NCBI RefSeq assembly: GCF_900107415.1
Contig: NZ_FNPX01000004.1
Coordinates: forward strand, 186,001 to 250,000
Direction of reading: 5' to 3'
DNA from: Jannaschia faecimaris
GTDB taxonomy: Bacteria > Pseudomonadota > Alphaproteobacteria > Rhodobacterales > Rhodobacteraceae
DNA: 64,000 nucleotides
Part shown: piece after piece, positions 31,737 to 41,647 of the stretch
How the letters are laid out: each line of letters opens with the position of its first letter
How positions within the stretch are numbered: the first letter of the stretch is position 1
Notes under the pieces: generated by a model
The model's database searches: none
What the model was told of the DNA's origin: nothing
What the model saw: the letters and a program-made list of their open reading frames with translations, nothing else
Program-made: the position numbers and the translations under genes

Positions 31737-32369
31737 ATGACACCGCAAGACCAGTCCAAATCCGCCCGTGACATCGCGGGCCTCGCCCCCGTAATTCCCG
31801 TTCTCGTCCTTGACGACGTGTCGCATGCTGCCCCCTTGGCCGAGGCGCTTGTGGCGGGCGGGTTGCCCGCGCTGGAGGTAACGCTGCGAACGCCCGCAGC
31901 GCTCGACTGCATCCGTGCGATGGCCGCTGTGCCGGGCGGAGTCGTCGGGGCTGGCACCTTGCTGACCCCGGCGGACGTGAAAGCGGCCAAGGCGGCGGGG
32001 GCGACCTTCGGTGTGTCACCGGGGGCGACCGACACCCTGATACAGGCTTGCGTCGACGAGGATCTGCCGTTGCTTCCGGGGGCGGCCACCGCGACCGAAG
32101 CGATGCTTCTTCTGGAAAAGGGCTTTGACATGCTCAAGTTCTTCCCCGCCGAGGCCTCGGGCGGTGCGGCGGCGCTCAAGGCCATCGGCGCGCCAATCCC
32201 CCAGATCAGCTTTTGTCCGACCGGCGGCGTCAGCCTGAAAAACAAAGCCGACTACCTCGGTTTGCCAAACGTCATCTGTGTCGGCGGCAGCTGGGTCGCC
32301 CCCAAGGACATGATGGTCGCGGGCGACTGGGCCGGGATCGAGCAACTCGCCCGCGAGGCCCGCACCTGA
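31737..32369 (+). CDS. eda: KDPG/KHG aldolase
   Basis: Splits 2-keto-3-deoxy-6-phosphogluconate to pyruvate and glyceraldehyde 3-phosphate. The 210-residue product has the TIM-barrel landmarks LEVTLRTPAAL, VVGAGTLLTPADV, the Schiff-base Lys in MLKFFPAEASGG and CPTGGVSL. The ATG at 31737 (MTPQDQSK) with AAAGG upstream is preferred to a TTG 18 bases earlier. It is the second gene of the Entner-Doudoroff operon. Confidence 0.97.
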   Translation: MTPQDQSKSARDIAGLAPVIPVLVLDDVSHAAPLAEALVAGGLPALEVTLRTPAALDCIRAMAAVPGGVVGAGTLLTPADVKAAKAAGATFGVSPGATDTLIQACVDEDLPLLPGAATATEAMLLLEKGFDMLKFFPAEASGGAAALKAIGAPIPQISFCPTGGVSLKNKADYLGLPNVICVGGSWVAPKDMMVAGDWAGIEQLAREART

Positions 32370-32381
32370 CCTGCCCCGACT

Positions 32382-33275
32382 TCAGGGAAGGCTGCGGGAC
32401 TTGTCCGGCCGCTCGAACAAGACGTCAAGCAAGGGGTTGGGGAACTTCCGCTTGGCGGTGACCGCATGAAAGCTTTCGGACAGGCCGATCACGTGATCGG
32501 CCTCTTTCAGCAAACCTGATTCCAGTTCGTTCTTGACCACGATGGGCGGAAGCACGGCCAGGCCGATGCCTTCGCGCGCCAATAGGCGCATCATGGCCAT
32601 GTCATCCACTTCTGCGGCCAGCACCGGCCTGACACCCAACTGGGCGCAAAGCGCGTCGAATCCGGCCCGCACGGGGCTTTCCAAAGTGGGCACGATCATC
32701 GGATTTGAAGCCAGAAGATCGAAAAGCGTTTCCCCGCCTTCAATCCGTTCCGGTTTGCCGATCAGGCTGACGGTTTGCTGGGATACGGGGTGAACGATGA
32801 ACGACGTGAGCGCATCAGCCGTCGGCGCGCGGTTGGTCAGCACCACATCAAGGCTGAGCGTTTCCAGCGCCTGCATCAGTTCGATGGACGTGCCGGATCG
32901 CAGGACCAGCTCAACCTGCGGCTTGCCCAGAAGGGGGCGCAGGAACTCGATCTGGAAATTGCGCGACAACGTGGCAAGGGCACCGACGCGCAACACCTGC
33001 TGCGCGCTTCCCGTCCTGCGCAAAGTGGCGATCATCTCCCGACCGGCCCCGAAGATCGTATCCGCGTAATCCAGCGCGATCCGTCCCGCCTCGGTCAAAT
33101 GCAACTGCCGATTGCGTCGCTCAAACACGCGCTGGCCAAGCCGGTCCTCCAGCTTGCGGATTTGAACCGAGATCGCGGATTGCGACAGATTGAGTCGCGC
33201 AGCCGTCCGGGTCAGGTTGCCGTCGTGGGCGACCTCCCAGAAATAGCGCAGATGATTGTAATTCATGTCGGACAT
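32382..33275 (-). CDS. LysR family transcriptional regulator (NhaR-like)
   Basis: A regulator of about 297 residues. The N-terminal helix-turn-helix (MNYNHLRYFWEVAHDGNLT, then LNLSQSAISVQIRKLE) is close to the NhaR branch of LysR, and the rest is a type 2 periplasmic-binding-like effector domain. Starts at 33275 or 33266 are both possible. It is divergent from dabB-dabA with a perfect inverted repeat between them, so control of the inorganic-carbon uptake operon is likely. The effector is unknown. Confidence 0.88.
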   Translation of the reverse strand: MSDMNYNHLRYFWEVAHDGNLTRTAARLNLSQSAISVQIRKLEDRLGQRVFERRNRQLHLTEAGRIALDYADTIFGAGREMIATLRRTGSAQQVLRVGALATLSRNFQIEFLRPLLGKPQVELVLRSGTSIELMQALETLSLDVVLTNRAPTADALTSFIVHPVSQQTVSLIGKPERIEGGETLFDLLASNPMIVPTLESPVRAGFDALCAQLGVRPVLAAEVDDMAMMRLLAREGIGLAVLPPIVVKNELESGLLKEADHVIGLSESFHAVTAKRKFPNPLLDVLFERPDKSRSLP

Positions 33276-33279
33276 TCCA

Positions 33280-33294
33280 TTCGCTTTAAGCGAA
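33280..33294. promoter_or_regulatory. Inverted repeat TTCGCT-TTA-AGCGAA between lysR and dabB
   Basis: A perfect 6-base inverted repeat with a 3-base spacer lies just upstream of the LysR start and about 85 bases before dabB. The layout suits a LysR operator giving autoregulation and dab control. Confidence 0.6.
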
Positions 33295-33377
33295 CGATAC
33301 GTTTCGAACAATGAATTTTTATATCGATGGCAGGTTGCGTATGACGACGCGACCCAACGTCCGCCATCGGAGGCCCC

Positions 33378-34964
33378 ATGCCTATCCACCTGTTGCCCCT
33401 TCTTGCCCCCGCCGTATTTCTTGGCGCGGCTGTCTTGCTACATTTCCGGCGCGACCTGTCGGTACGCACTGCCGCTCACCTGTCCGAGACAGCGGCAATT
33501 GTAGCCCTGATCGTTGCCATCCTGTCGGTTGCGACCCTGATTTCGCAGGGTTCAGGCGACAGCCCGCTTCTGGGACTGGCTGGCGTCGGTCTCTCTGCGC
33601 GTGTTGACGTGGTAAGCACCGTCATGGTGCTGCTCGTATGCTTCATCGGCTGGGTCGTAGTTCGCTTTGCCCGTACCTATCTGGACGGTGAGGCCCGGCA
33701 GACCGACTTTTCGATATGGCTGCTGGGGACGCTGGCCGCGGTGGCGCTGTTGGTGCAATCCGGTAATATTCTTCAGTTCGTCGGCGCGTGGGTCGCGACC
33801 AGCCTTTGCCTACACCGGCTGCTGTTGTTCTATCCCGGTCGCGTTGTCGCACAGCGGGCCGCCTACAAGAAATTCGTGACGGCGCGGATCGGCGATGCCG
33901 CATTGATCCTGGCCACGATCCTTTTGATCGCTACCTATGGCACGACGCAAATCTCGCAGATGCTGGCGGCGGCGCGCCTGGGTGAAGGGGGCGGGCTGGC
34001 TGTCGGGGGCGCGGCCCTGCTGGCGCTTGCCGCGGTACTCAAGTCCGCGCAATTCCCGACCCATGGCTGGCTGACCGAGGTGATGGAGGCACCGACGCCC
34101 GTATCCGCCCTGCTGCACGCGGGTGTGGTGAATGGGGGTGGGTTCCTGCTGATCCGGTTTGCCGACATCATGCTGTTGTCGCCGCTGGTGCTTGCGGTTC
34201 TGGTTGGGATCGGCGGCTTCACCGCGCTTTTTGGCGGGATGGTCATGTTGACACAGCCAACGGTCAAGGTTTCCCTGGCGTGGTCGACCGTGTCGCAGAT
34301 GGGCTTCATGATCCTGCAATGCGGCTTGGCGCTCTTTCCGCTGGCCCTGCTGCATATCGTCGCCCATTCGCTCTACAAGGCGCATGCATTCCTGTCCGCA
34401 GGCGGCGCGGTAGAGCGGGTTGCGGCAATCCGCAAGCCCGGCCCGGTGGCGGTGCCCGATCTGGGGGCCGTCGTGCGCGCCTTCGGCCTGGCCATTGCGA
34501 TCTATGGCCTTGTCTACCTGGCGTCCGGCATCCTGATTGGGTTCGGAAGCAAGTCACCGCAGGCCGTGGCGCTTGGCGCGATCCTGATCTTCGGGGTGGC
34601 CTATCTTTTGGCGCAGGGGCTTGCCGATGCCGCCCCGCGCGCCCTGACACGCCGCATGGCGCTTATGTCGGTGGTGGCGACGGTTGCGTATCTTGCGCTG
34701 CAACGTGGGTCGGAATGGCTGACGGCGGGGACGCTGCCGCCGACGCCTATGGCCGGACCATTGGAATGGGCGCTGACCCTTCTGGCGCTGTTCACTTTCG
34801 GCGCGGTGGCGCTGGCACAATCAACTTTGCCGCTTTGGTCGCATCACCCTGCGGTACAGGGGCTGCGCGTTCACCTGTCGAACGGTTTTTACATCAACGC
34901 CATCGAAGATCGCCTTCTCAAAGGCTGGTCCCGTAACACCTCGAAATCAGGAGCCAAGTCATGA
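33378..34964 (+). CDS. dabB: DAB inorganic-carbon uptake, proton-translocating subunit DabB
   Basis: Membrane subunit homologous to complex I NuoL/antiporter subunits. With DabA it forms an energy-coupled system that traps CO2 as bicarbonate. The 528-residue product has 13 or more hydrophobic segments and the family proton-path motifs: [32 protein letters not shown] and [14 protein letters not shown], with a later His/Lys helix ([20 protein letters not shown]). GGAGG precedes the ATG. Its stop overlaps the dabA ATG (ATGA). It is much shorter than NuoL and lacks other nuo neighbours, which supports DabB over complex I. Confidence 0.92.
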   Translation: MPIHLLPLLAPAVFLGAAVLLHFRRDLSVRTAAHLSETAAIVALIVAILSVATLISQGSGDSPLLGLAGVGLSARVDVVSTVMVLLVCFIGWVVVRFARTYLDGEARQTDFSIWLLGTLAAVALLVQSGNILQFVGAWVATSLCLHRLLLFYPGRVVAQRAAYKKFVTARIGDAALILATILLIATYGTTQISQMLAAARLGEGGGLAVGGAALLALAAVLKSAQFPTHGWLTEVMEAPTPVSALLHAGVVNGGGFLLIRFADIMLLSPLVLAVLVGIGGFTALFGGMVMLTQPTVKVSLAWSTVSQMGFMILQCGLALFPLALLHIVAHSLYKAHAFLSAGGAVERVAAIRKPGPVAVPDLGAVVRAFGLAIAIYGLVYLASGILIGFGSKSPQAVALGAILIFGVAYLLAQGLADAAPRALTRRMALMSVVATVAYLALQRGSEWLTAGTLPPTPMAGPLEWALTLLALFTFGAVALAQSTLPLWSHHPAVQGLRVHLSNGFYINAIEDRLLKGWSRNTSKSGAKS

Positions 34965-37378
34965 AGACCGACACACCTGCCAGGTTTTCCGGCACGCAAC
35001 TGGAATTCATTGCCGCATCGGAAGTGGCAAGCCGCGCAATTCCTCCGCTTTGGCCCCTTGCATCCTCGGTCGCGGTCAATCCCTTCCTTGGCCAGACGGA
35101 TCAGACCCTGACTCAGGTTTCCGGGTTATTGGGGCGCGTCGCGGGAACGCACGTGACGATGCCGAACGACTGGTATCTGACCCGCATCGGCGATGGTACA
35201 ATTACTGATATGGATCTCACGGAGGCACTTACGCTTGCACCTGCAGGCGCGCCCGCGAGCATCGAGGCGCTGAAGGCGGCGGCCGCTGCACCGGACGAGG
35301 TGCCCCAACCCTTGCCGACGGTCGCGCATTTGGCCCAAGGGGTGTCGGGCATCGACTGGCCGGGCCTGATCGAAGACCGGATCGGCAACTGGGCCGCGGG
35401 CTATTTCGACACGGGACAGGCGTTGTGGCAGGTGACATCCGGGCGCGATGCCTTCGAGAGTTGGCAGATATTCGCCAGCCGTGACCTGACGCCCGAGATC
35501 GCCGGACTGACCGGCTTTGCCGCCACGGTCGCCGCTTTGCCCGGACGGTCGCGCAGTGCGTTGTCGCTGGCCTGCGATGCGCTTGGCCTGGCACCGGATG
35601 CCTGTGCTACCTATTTTCACCAGTTGCTTCTGGGGCAGGGGGGCTGGTCACAGGTGGCGCGGCAACGTCTTTGGCAGGCGGAGTTGAAGGGGCAGACGGA
35701 CCCGATCACCACGGACATGCTGACGATCCGCCTGATCTGGGAACAGGCGTTGCTGGCGCAATACGCGCCGCAGATCGGGGCGCGCTGGTCCGAGGTTTGT
35801 GCCGCACATGCCTCCCCGTCCGAACCCACGGCAGCCCAGGTCGCCGCTGGCGTCCTTCAGGACGCGGCCGAGCGGGCCGCCCAGCGTACCTTGGCCGGGG
35901 TCCTGTCCGCGCCTGCGCAGGACACGCCGCAGGAACGGCCCGCGCTTCAAGCGGCGTTCTGCATCGACGTGCGGTCCGAAGTCTTCCGCCGCGCGTTGGA
36001 AAGCCTCGATCCTTCCATCCAGACGATTGGATTTGCAGGGTTCTTCGGTCTGACGCCCGCACATCGGGACTTTGCTTCGGACGTTGATGAAGCGCGGTTG
36101 CCAGTTCTGCTCAATCCCGGATTACACAGCACGGCCACCAGTTCCGATAACGCCGATGCCGATCAATCTGCCCGGCTGAGGGCCCGTGCCGAACGCGCAT
36201 GGGGCCGGTTCAAACTGGCGGCCGTGTCCTCGTTCGCCTTCGTGGAGGCGACCGGCCCGGTCTATGTCGGGAAGCTTTTGCGCGATGCCCTGCGCCGACC
36301 GTCAGGTTCGGGGGATGTCGACTTTCAACCCCACTTCAGCGACGACTTCGCCTTGTCGGATCGGGTCGCCGCCGCGGCAACCATCCTGCGCGCCATGTCG
36401 CTGACCGACAACTTCGCGCCGCTGGTCCTGCTGGTCGGTCACGGGGCGAGTGTGGTGAACAATCCCCATGCCAGTGCCCTGCATTGCGGTGCCTGTGGCG
36501 GCTACAAGGGTGACGTCAACGCGCGGCTTCTTGCCGGTATGCTAAACGATGCGGACCTTCGCACCGGACTGGAGGAACAGGGGATCACGATCCCGGCCGA
36601 TACCGTTTTCGTCGGGGCGCTGCACGATACGACTACGGATGCGGTCTCGCTTTATGATGCCGATACCGGGATTTCCGCGCCGAAGACAGTGGTCGAACAA
36701 GCAAAGGGCTGGTTGGCCAAAGCGGCCAAGGTCGCCCGGACGGAGCGAGCCCTGCGCCTGCCGCGCGCCGACGGTGAGGCCACGATCACCAACCGGAGCG
36801 TCGACTGGGCCGAGACACGGCCCGAATGGGCCTTGGCGGGATGTAACGCCTTCATCGCGGCCCCCCGCAAACGGACCCGCGGCAAGGCGCTGGGCGGTCG
36901 GGCATTCCTGCACGACTACGACTGGACCGGGGATGACGGATTTGGTGTTCTGGAACTGATCCTGACGGCACCTGTCGTCGTCGCCAGCTGGATTAGCCTG
37001 CAATACTACGGCTCGGTCGTGGCACCTGACATGTTCGGCGCGGGCAACAAACTGCTGCACAATGTGACCGGCGGCATCGGTGTGGTCGAAGGCAACGGCG
37101 GCAACCTGCGCGTCGGCCTGCCGTGGCAATCGGTGCACGACGGCGAAAACTTCGCGCATGACCCGCTGCGGTTGTCGATCTGCGTGGAAGCCCCGGCCGA
37201 GGCTGTCTCGGATATCCTTGCCCGCCACTCCGAGGTACGCGCCCTGTTCGACAACCGCTGGCTGCACCTTTTCTTGTTGGATGGCAATGGTCAGATCGCA
37301 CAACGCTATGCGGGCGACCTTGAATGGTCTGAATTCGGTGATCAATCAGGGCTGGCGGCGCAGGTCGTCGCGGCGTGA
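34961..37378 (+). CDS. dabA: DAB inorganic-carbon uptake, carbonic-anhydrase-like subunit DabA (DUF2309)
   Basis: Large cytosolic zinc subunit that hydrates CO2 to bicarbonate at the membrane. The 805-residue length matches the family. The zinc and active-site residues are all visible: Cys334 and Asp336 in [14 protein letters not shown], His494 in [15 protein letters not shown] and Cys509 in [16 protein letters not shown]. It overlaps dabB by four bases and is followed by an inverted repeat that could end the transcript. In heterotrophs such systems feed anaplerotic carboxylases. Confidence 0.95.
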   Translation: MKTDTPARFSGTQLEFIAASEVASRAIPPLWPLASSVAVNPFLGQTDQTLTQVSGLLGRVAGTHVTMPNDWYLTRIGDGTITDMDLTEALTLAPAGAPASIEALKAAAAAPDEVPQPLPTVAHLAQGVSGIDWPGLIEDRIGNWAAGYFDTGQALWQVTSGRDAFESWQIFASRDLTPEIAGLTGFAATVAALPGRSRSALSLACDALGLAPDACATYFHQLLLGQGGWSQVARQRLWQAELKGQTDPITTDMLTIRLIWEQALLAQYAPQIGARWSEVCAAHASPSEPTAAQVAAGVLQDAAERAAQRTLAGVLSAPAQDTPQERPALQAAFCIDVRSEVFRRALESLDPSIQTIGFAGFFGLTPAHRDFASDVDEARLPVLLNPGLHSTATSSDNADADQSARLRARAERAWGRFKLAAVSSFAFVEATGPVYVGKLLRDALRRPSGSGDVDFQPHFSDDFALSDRVAAAATILRAMSLTDNFAPLVLLVGHGASVVNNPHASALHCGACGGYKGDVNARLLAGMLNDADLRTGLEEQGITIPADTVFVGALHDTTTDAVSLYDADTGISAPKTVVEQAKGWLAKAAKVARTERALRLPRADGEATITNRSVDWAETRPEWALAGCNAFIAAPRKRTRGKALGGRAFLHDYDWTGDDGFGVLELILTAPVVVASWISLQYYGSVVAPDMFGAGNKLLHNVTGGIGVVEGNGGNLRVGLPWQSVHDGENFAHDPLRLSICVEAPAEAVSDILARHSEVRALFDNRWLHLFLLDGNGQIAQRYAGDLEWSEFGDQSGLAAQVVAA

Positions 37379-37382
37379 ATGC

Positions 37383-37409
37383 GCAAGCCCCAAAATTTTG
37401 GGGCCTTGC
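37383..37409. terminator. Inverted repeat, probable bidirectional terminator after dabA
   Basis: GCAAG-CCCCAAAA and TTTTGGGG-C-CTTGC form a long stem with one bulge, five bases after the dabA stop and ahead of the convergent GST-like gene. The central A4T4 tract gives T-rich sequence in both directions. Confidence 0.6.
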
Positions 37410-37535
37410 TGCACATTACGGGAACCACGCGCTCTCTCTAGCGATGCGTGGTATCCGCACTTCCGGTGCGGTGCACGGGTGTCTTGAGGCCATGCCGGCA
37501 CCGACAGAACAGAGGCGGAATTCAACTGCCGCCTG

Positions 37536-38237
37536 TCAGGCCACGGGCAAGCACCCTTTTCCATACAGACCAGGTGCCGCAACTCCGTAGGCTTCCGCGC
37601 GTTTGAACGCGGCACGTGCCCGAAGCCGTTCCAGGTACGCAAGTGTGAGGGGCGACTTTCCCGCATCCAGATCCATGATGCCCCAGTTGTGGAAGGTGTG
37701 CAGGCTCCAACCACAGGTCGTATCGGCCACGCTGAAGCCACTTGCCAGAAGGTAGTCGTTTTGACGGTCTTCGAAATGTGCCTCGAACCGGTCGATAGTT
37801 GCACTGAACACGCCGCGCATCGGATCGACCACGCGGTCCCTCAGCTCATCACGGGAGAGATCCCGATCCATGAGCGTAGGCATCAGCGGAACGCGGAGCG
37901 TGATGGCGGTCTCGGCCATTGCGATCCACTGCAGAACTTCGATCCTTTCCTCGGTCGTTCCGAACAGACATTGCCGCTTCCCCAACCGCTCGGCGACGAT
38001 TTGCGAAATGACACCCGACTCGGAGATCTCCTGCCCATCCATCAGGAGCGTCGGAAGCTTGTGCGAATGAACCACGCCGTGTTCACGCATTTGCGGGCCG
38101 TATGGTTCGCCAGGCCGCAGCATACAGACCTCGAAATCGATGTCGCCAAGCTCCTCGAGCAGCCAGATGCATCGAAACGCCCGGGATTGCGCAAACCCCG
38201 GAACGGTAACGTGGAACAGTCGGGGTGGCGATGCCAT
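37536..38237 (-). CDS. Glutathione S-transferase family protein
   Basis: A 233-residue protein with the N-terminal thioredoxin-like domain (QSRAFRCIWLLEELG, then HKLPTLLMDGQEISESGVI with the cis-Pro and Glu/Ser glutathione contacts). The C-terminal all-helical domain carries LLASGFSVADTTCGWSL. The substrate is unknown. It stands alone, convergent with dabA, and no operon partner is evident. Confidence 0.88.
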   Translation of the reverse strand: MASPPRLFHVTVPGFAQSRAFRCIWLLEELGDIDFEVCMLRPGEPYGPQMREHGVVHSHKLPTLLMDGQEISESGVISQIVAERLGKRQCLFGTTEERIEVLQWIAMAETAITLRVPLMPTLMDRDLSRDELRDRVVDPMRGVFSATIDRFEAHFEDRQNDYLLASGFSVADTTCGWSLHTFHNWGIMDLDAGKSPLTLAYLERLRARAAFKRAEAYGVAAPGLYGKGCLPVA

Positions 38238-38377
38238 TCGCGCCTTCCTTCAGAAACAGGATGGCAGGCTAATCGGCGACGTCGCTGCGGGACAACCCGT
38301 CCGGACACGCGCGTTTGGAATATCGCCTAGTCCAAACTCTCATGGACGATGGGGTGCCTTGGCCCGGCCCGCCGCCT

Positions 38378-39760
38378 TCAGCGCAGCTCCCGGATCACGT
38401 GCAGCGCCCCCATCACGTCGTCGCGCGTGCAATCCCAAGTCCCGCAAGTGAAGCGGATGACGAACCGGCCCGCGTGTTTCGTTTGCGTCAGGTAGATGCG
38501 CCCATCCGCGTTGATCCGTGTCAGCAGGGCTTCGGTCGCTGCATCCCCCTCGGTCAGCGCGAAGGTGAACAGCGACAGGCGCGGCTCGGTCACGATGTCG
38601 ATGCCCGCCTCGGCGCGCAGCATTTCGCATAACTCCCGCGTCCAGGCGACGTGATTGCGGATCCGCGACCGCACCCCGTCCAGCCCATGCGCCCGCAGAA
38701 CGAACCACAGTTTCAGCGCCCGCATCCGGCGACCCAGCGGCACCGTCCATTCGTTAAAATTGACGACCTCCTCGGCCTCCAACGTCTCCAGAAACGACGG
38801 GCGCAGTCCCATCGTGCGGATCTGGTCCACGGGGTCGCGGATGAACTGAACCGCGCAGTCGAACTGGGCACCCATCCACTTGTGCGGATTGAAGACGAGC
38901 GAGTCGCACGCTTCCGCGCCCGCCATAAGGGGGTGAAACTCGGGGCAGACCATGGCAGACCCGGCCCAGGCGGCGTCCACATGCGTCATCAGGTCGTGCG
39001 CACGCGCCACGGGCAGACAGGCCGCGATGTCGTCAAAGGCCCCGACCGCAGTGCCGCCCGAACAGAACACGATGCCTGCGGGCACATACCCCGCGCTCAG
39101 GTCGGCCTCGATGGCCGAGCGGAGCGCCTTCGGATCCATCGACAGATCGTCGCGGGTCCCGACCTTGACCAGATTGTCCTGCCCGATGCCTGCCAGTCGC
39201 ACGGCCTTGTCGACCGACGTGTGGGTCTGTGCGCTGGCATAGATCCGTAGGCGGGGCTGCCCCGACAGACCCTCGGTCAGGCCCGCGAAGTTCAACGCCC
39301 GTTCCCGCATGGTCAGCACGGCCGACAGGGTTGCGGTTGTCGCGCTGTCGTGGATCGTGCCGGTCCAACCCTGGGGCATGTCCAGCGCGCGCAGCAACCA
39401 GCGGATCATGCCCTGCTCAAGTTCGGTCGCGGCGGGCGACGTCTGCCAAAGCATGCCCTGCGCCCCGATTCCCGAGATCAACTGCTCGGCCAGTATCGAG
39501 GCGGGTGCCGCGTTGGCAGGAAAATAGGCAAAGAAGCGGGGGTGCTGCCAGTGGGTCAGCGCGCCGGGGATCAGGGCCTCGAAATCGGCGAAGATCGTCT
39601 CGGGCGGCTCGGGCGCGTCGGGGGCCGCCTGAGGCAGTTGCGCCAGAACCTCGCCCGGCACGACGGGCGCACGCACCGGCCTGTCACGAAGCCCGGCGTG
39701 ATAGACCGTGATCCAGTCGGCAGCGCGCTTGGACCAGTGGTTCAGATCATCGTGGTTCAT
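38378..39760 (-). CDS. PLP-dependent group II amino-acid decarboxylase family protein
   Basis: A 460-residue PLP enzyme of the aromatic-amino-acid/DOPA/glutamate decarboxylase family. The start at 39760 (MNHDDLNHWSK) has AGGGGTG upstream; open frame before it is not family-like. Landmarks are PRFFAYFPANAAPASILAE, SPAATELEQGMIRWL, THVDAAWAGSAM and the PLP Lys in VFNPHKWMGAQFD. The substrate cannot be told. It is the third gene of a minus-strand trio after the aminotransferase and the PEP-mutase-like gene, 8 bases from the latter. Confidence 0.9.
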   Translation of the reverse strand: MNHDDLNHWSKRAADWITVYHAGLRDRPVRAPVVPGEVLAQLPQAAPDAPEPPETIFADFEALIPGALTHWQHPRFFAYFPANAAPASILAEQLISGIGAQGMLWQTSPAATELEQGMIRWLLRALDMPQGWTGTIHDSATTATLSAVLTMRERALNFAGLTEGLSGQPRLRIYASAQTHTSVDKAVRLAGIGQDNLVKVGTRDDLSMDPKALRSAIEADLSAGYVPAGIVFCSGGTAVGAFDDIAACLPVARAHDLMTHVDAAWAGSAMVCPEFHPLMAGAEACDSLVFNPHKWMGAQFDCAVQFIRDPVDQIRTMGLRPSFLETLEAEEVVNFNEWTVPLGRRMRALKLWFVLRAHGLDGVRSRIRNHVAWTRELCEMLRAEAGIDIVTEPRLSLFTFALTEGDAATEALLTRINADGRIYLTQTKHAGRFVIRFTCGTWDCTRDDVMGALHVIRELR

Positions 39761-39767
39761 TTCACCC

Positions 39768-40571
39768 CTACCTTGCACCGTCTTCCAGATAGCCGTCCAC
39801 TTCACCGCTGCCGATGCCGCCAAGTTTGGTAAAGTTGCCCGCGCCGAACATGTCGTGCGCGGCATCGCGGATCGTCTGGTGCGTCGCCCGCGCCAATGCG
39901 GACCCCAAGGAAATGCGCGCAACACCGGCGGCGGCGAATTCGTCGCGCGTGGTCTGCGTCCAGGGTCCGGCGGCCAGCGCGTTCACTGGGGCGGTGACAG
40001 CGGCGCAGATCCGCGTCAGCCCCTCAAGTGTTTCAGGCATCGGTACATAGAGGACGTCCGCCCCCGCCGCTTCGAACGCTTGAATGCGGGCAATCGCCTC
40101 TTCGATGTCATACGCCCCGGTCATCACCCCGTCGGCGCGGGCGCAGAAGACGAAATCATGGTTTGCCCGCCGCGCCTCGGCCACTGCTGCTTTCACCCGC
40201 GCAACGCTTACCGTCAGGCCATAGGCCGCGCCGTCCGCGTCCACATCCTCGATACAGCACCCGGCCAGTCCCGCACGCGCGGCTTCAGCAACGGTGTCGG
40301 CGGCATCCGACGGCTCGGGGCCGAAGCCATCCTCAAGATCGGCGGAGACCGGGCACTTCAGATGATTGGCCAGATCCTTGGCATGCGCTATCGCTTCCGT
40401 TCGGGACACGCGCCCACCGTCAGGTAGGCCCCGTGTGAAGGCAAATCCGGCCGAAGATGTGGCGATTGCCTGCGCCCCAAGCGCCCGCAGCATCCGGGCC
40501 GACCCGACGTCCCATGCGTTGGCAAGAATGAACGGATTGCCGGGTTGGTGCAGGGCACGGAAGTCACTCAT
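39768..40571 (-). CDS. Isocitrate lyase/PEP mutase superfamily protein
   Basis: A 267-residue TIM-barrel protein. It begins FRALHQPGNPFILANAWDVGSARML, the typical opening shown here only as far as needed, and has VSADLEDGFGPEP, AGCCIEDVD and CARADGVMTG. It lacks the EDKxFPK motif of true PEP mutase and the KRCGH motif of isocitrate lyase, so a C-C lyase on a 2-oxoacid-derived substrate is more likely. The start overlaps the aminotransferase stop (ATGA at 40568-40571). Substrate unknown. Confidence 0.87.
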   Translation of the reverse strand: MSDFRALHQPGNPFILANAWDVGSARMLRALGAQAIATSSAGFAFTRGLPDGGRVSRTEAIAHAKDLANHLKCPVSADLEDGFGPEPSDAADTVAEAARAGLAGCCIEDVDADGAAYGLTVSVARVKAAVAEARRANHDFVFCARADGVMTGAYDIEEAIARIQAFEAAGADVLYVPMPETLEGLTRICAAVTAPVNALAAGPWTQTTRDEFAAAGVARISLGSALARATHQTIRDAAHDMFGAGNFTKLGGIGSGEVDGYLEDGAR

Positions 40572-41647
40572 GTCGTCGTCTCCTTGGCGAAGGTCAGAAG
40601 GGTGTCGAGGGCGATCAGCAGTTCGTCGCCGGGCCGGGTCAGGGCAAGCCGGACATGACCGGTCGCCGCCTCGCCGAAACTCTCGCCCGGCATGACAGCG
40701 ATGCGGTGCCGATCCAGCAAGGCGCGCGCAAAGGCGGTCCCAGTCATGCCGCAGGCGCGGACGTCCAGTATCAGGTACATCGCCCCGCCGGACGGTATCA
40801 CGCCCACGGTCTGTTGTCGCGCCAACCGCGCCAGGCAGGCATCCCGACGGTGGCGGAAGGGCGCGGCGATCCGCGCTTCGAACGCATCGCCCAAGGCTAG
40901 CGCGTGCAATGCCGCGCCCTGTATGTAGCCGGGCGGCCCATAAGTCGTCGTGTTGCACAGGTCCGCAGCCCCGGCGATGGCATCGACCGGCCCTACCAGC
41001 CATCCCAGACGGCTGCCCGTCATTGCATGACCCTTGGACATCGACCCCACTACCAGCCTACGCGCCGCCATATCCGGCAAGGCACGCGGGCTAAGGTGCG
41101 GGCCGGTCCAGACCTGTGCGTCATACACCTCGTCGGAAATGAGCCAGAGGTCGCGCGTGCGGGCCAGGTCGGCGGCACGCGGCTGAAACCCATCCTCGGG
41201 GCGCGCGCGCACCGGAACCGGAACCAGGCCCGCAGCACGAGCGGTCGCTGGGTTGGAGGTATAGAAAGGATCGGGAAACAGGACATGCGCCCCCGGATCG
41301 GCGATCGTCATGCAGGTGGCGAACAGCGCGAACTGCCCGCCCATCGTGAGGGCCACGTTGTCGCGCGTGGTTGTCACACCGGTCCGGGCCTGCACCCGCG
41401 CCGCGATCGCATCGCGCAGGGCAGGTGTCCCCGTCAGGGGCGCGTAACCGGTGTGGCCCGCCCGCGCCGACGCCGCCAGCGCGTCCAGGATCACCGGATT
41501 CGTCCCCGTGTCATGTTGCCCCACAGTCATGTCGATCACGGCCGCGCCTGCATCGCGCAGCGCACGGGCGGCGGAATAGATGGCCCAGCCGTCCCGGGTC
41601 TGGGCGATGCTGCGAACGCGGGTGGACGTCATGCTCATGGCCAGCAT
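40568..41647 (-). CDS. Class I/II PLP aminotransferase, unusually short and lacking the NPxG segment
   Basis: A 359-residue fold-type I enzyme with LTMGGQFALFATCM, VLFPDPFYTSNPA, LWLISDEVYDAQVW, the PLP Lys in VGSMSKGHAMTGSRLGW and a C-terminal Arg region (GHVRLALTRPGDEL). Between RPEDGFQPRAADL and ARTRDLWLISDEV, about 30 residues usual in the family are missing. They include the NxPxNPTG stretch whose Asn contacts the PLP ring oxygen. The frame is clean, so it is an in-frame deletion rather than a frameshift. Activity may be altered. It heads the trio with the PEP-mutase-like and decarboxylase genes. Confidence 0.88.
   Translation of the reverse strand: MLAMSMTSTRVRSIAQTRDGWAIYSAARALRDAGAAVIDMTVGQHDTGTNPVILDALAASARAGHTGYAPLTGTPALRDAIAARVQARTGVTTTRDNVALTMGGQFALFATCMTIADPGAHVLFPDPFYTSNPATARAAGLVPVPVRARPEDGFQPRAADLARTRDLWLISDEVYDAQVWTGPHLSPRALPDMAARRLVVGSMSKGHAMTGSRLGWLVGPVDAIAGAADLCNTTTYGPPGYIQGAALHALALGDAFEARIAAPFRHRRDACLARLARQQTVGVIPSGGAMYLILDVRACGMTGTAFARALLDRHRIAVMPGESFGEAATGHVRLALTRPGDELLIALDTLLTFAKETTT

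Noticed and set aside
33378-34964. NuoL subunit of respiratory complex I
   Set aside because: Length, lone position and overlap with a DUF2309 dabA gene fit DabB instead.
38378-41647. Phosphonate (2-aminoethylphosphonate) biosynthesis cluster
   Set aside because: A PEP-mutase-like, a decarboxylase and an aminotransferase gene suggested it. However, the PEP-mutase-like protein lacks the EDKxFPK motif and the decarboxylase is a PLP enzyme, not a thiamine-diphosphate phosphonopyruvate decarboxylase.
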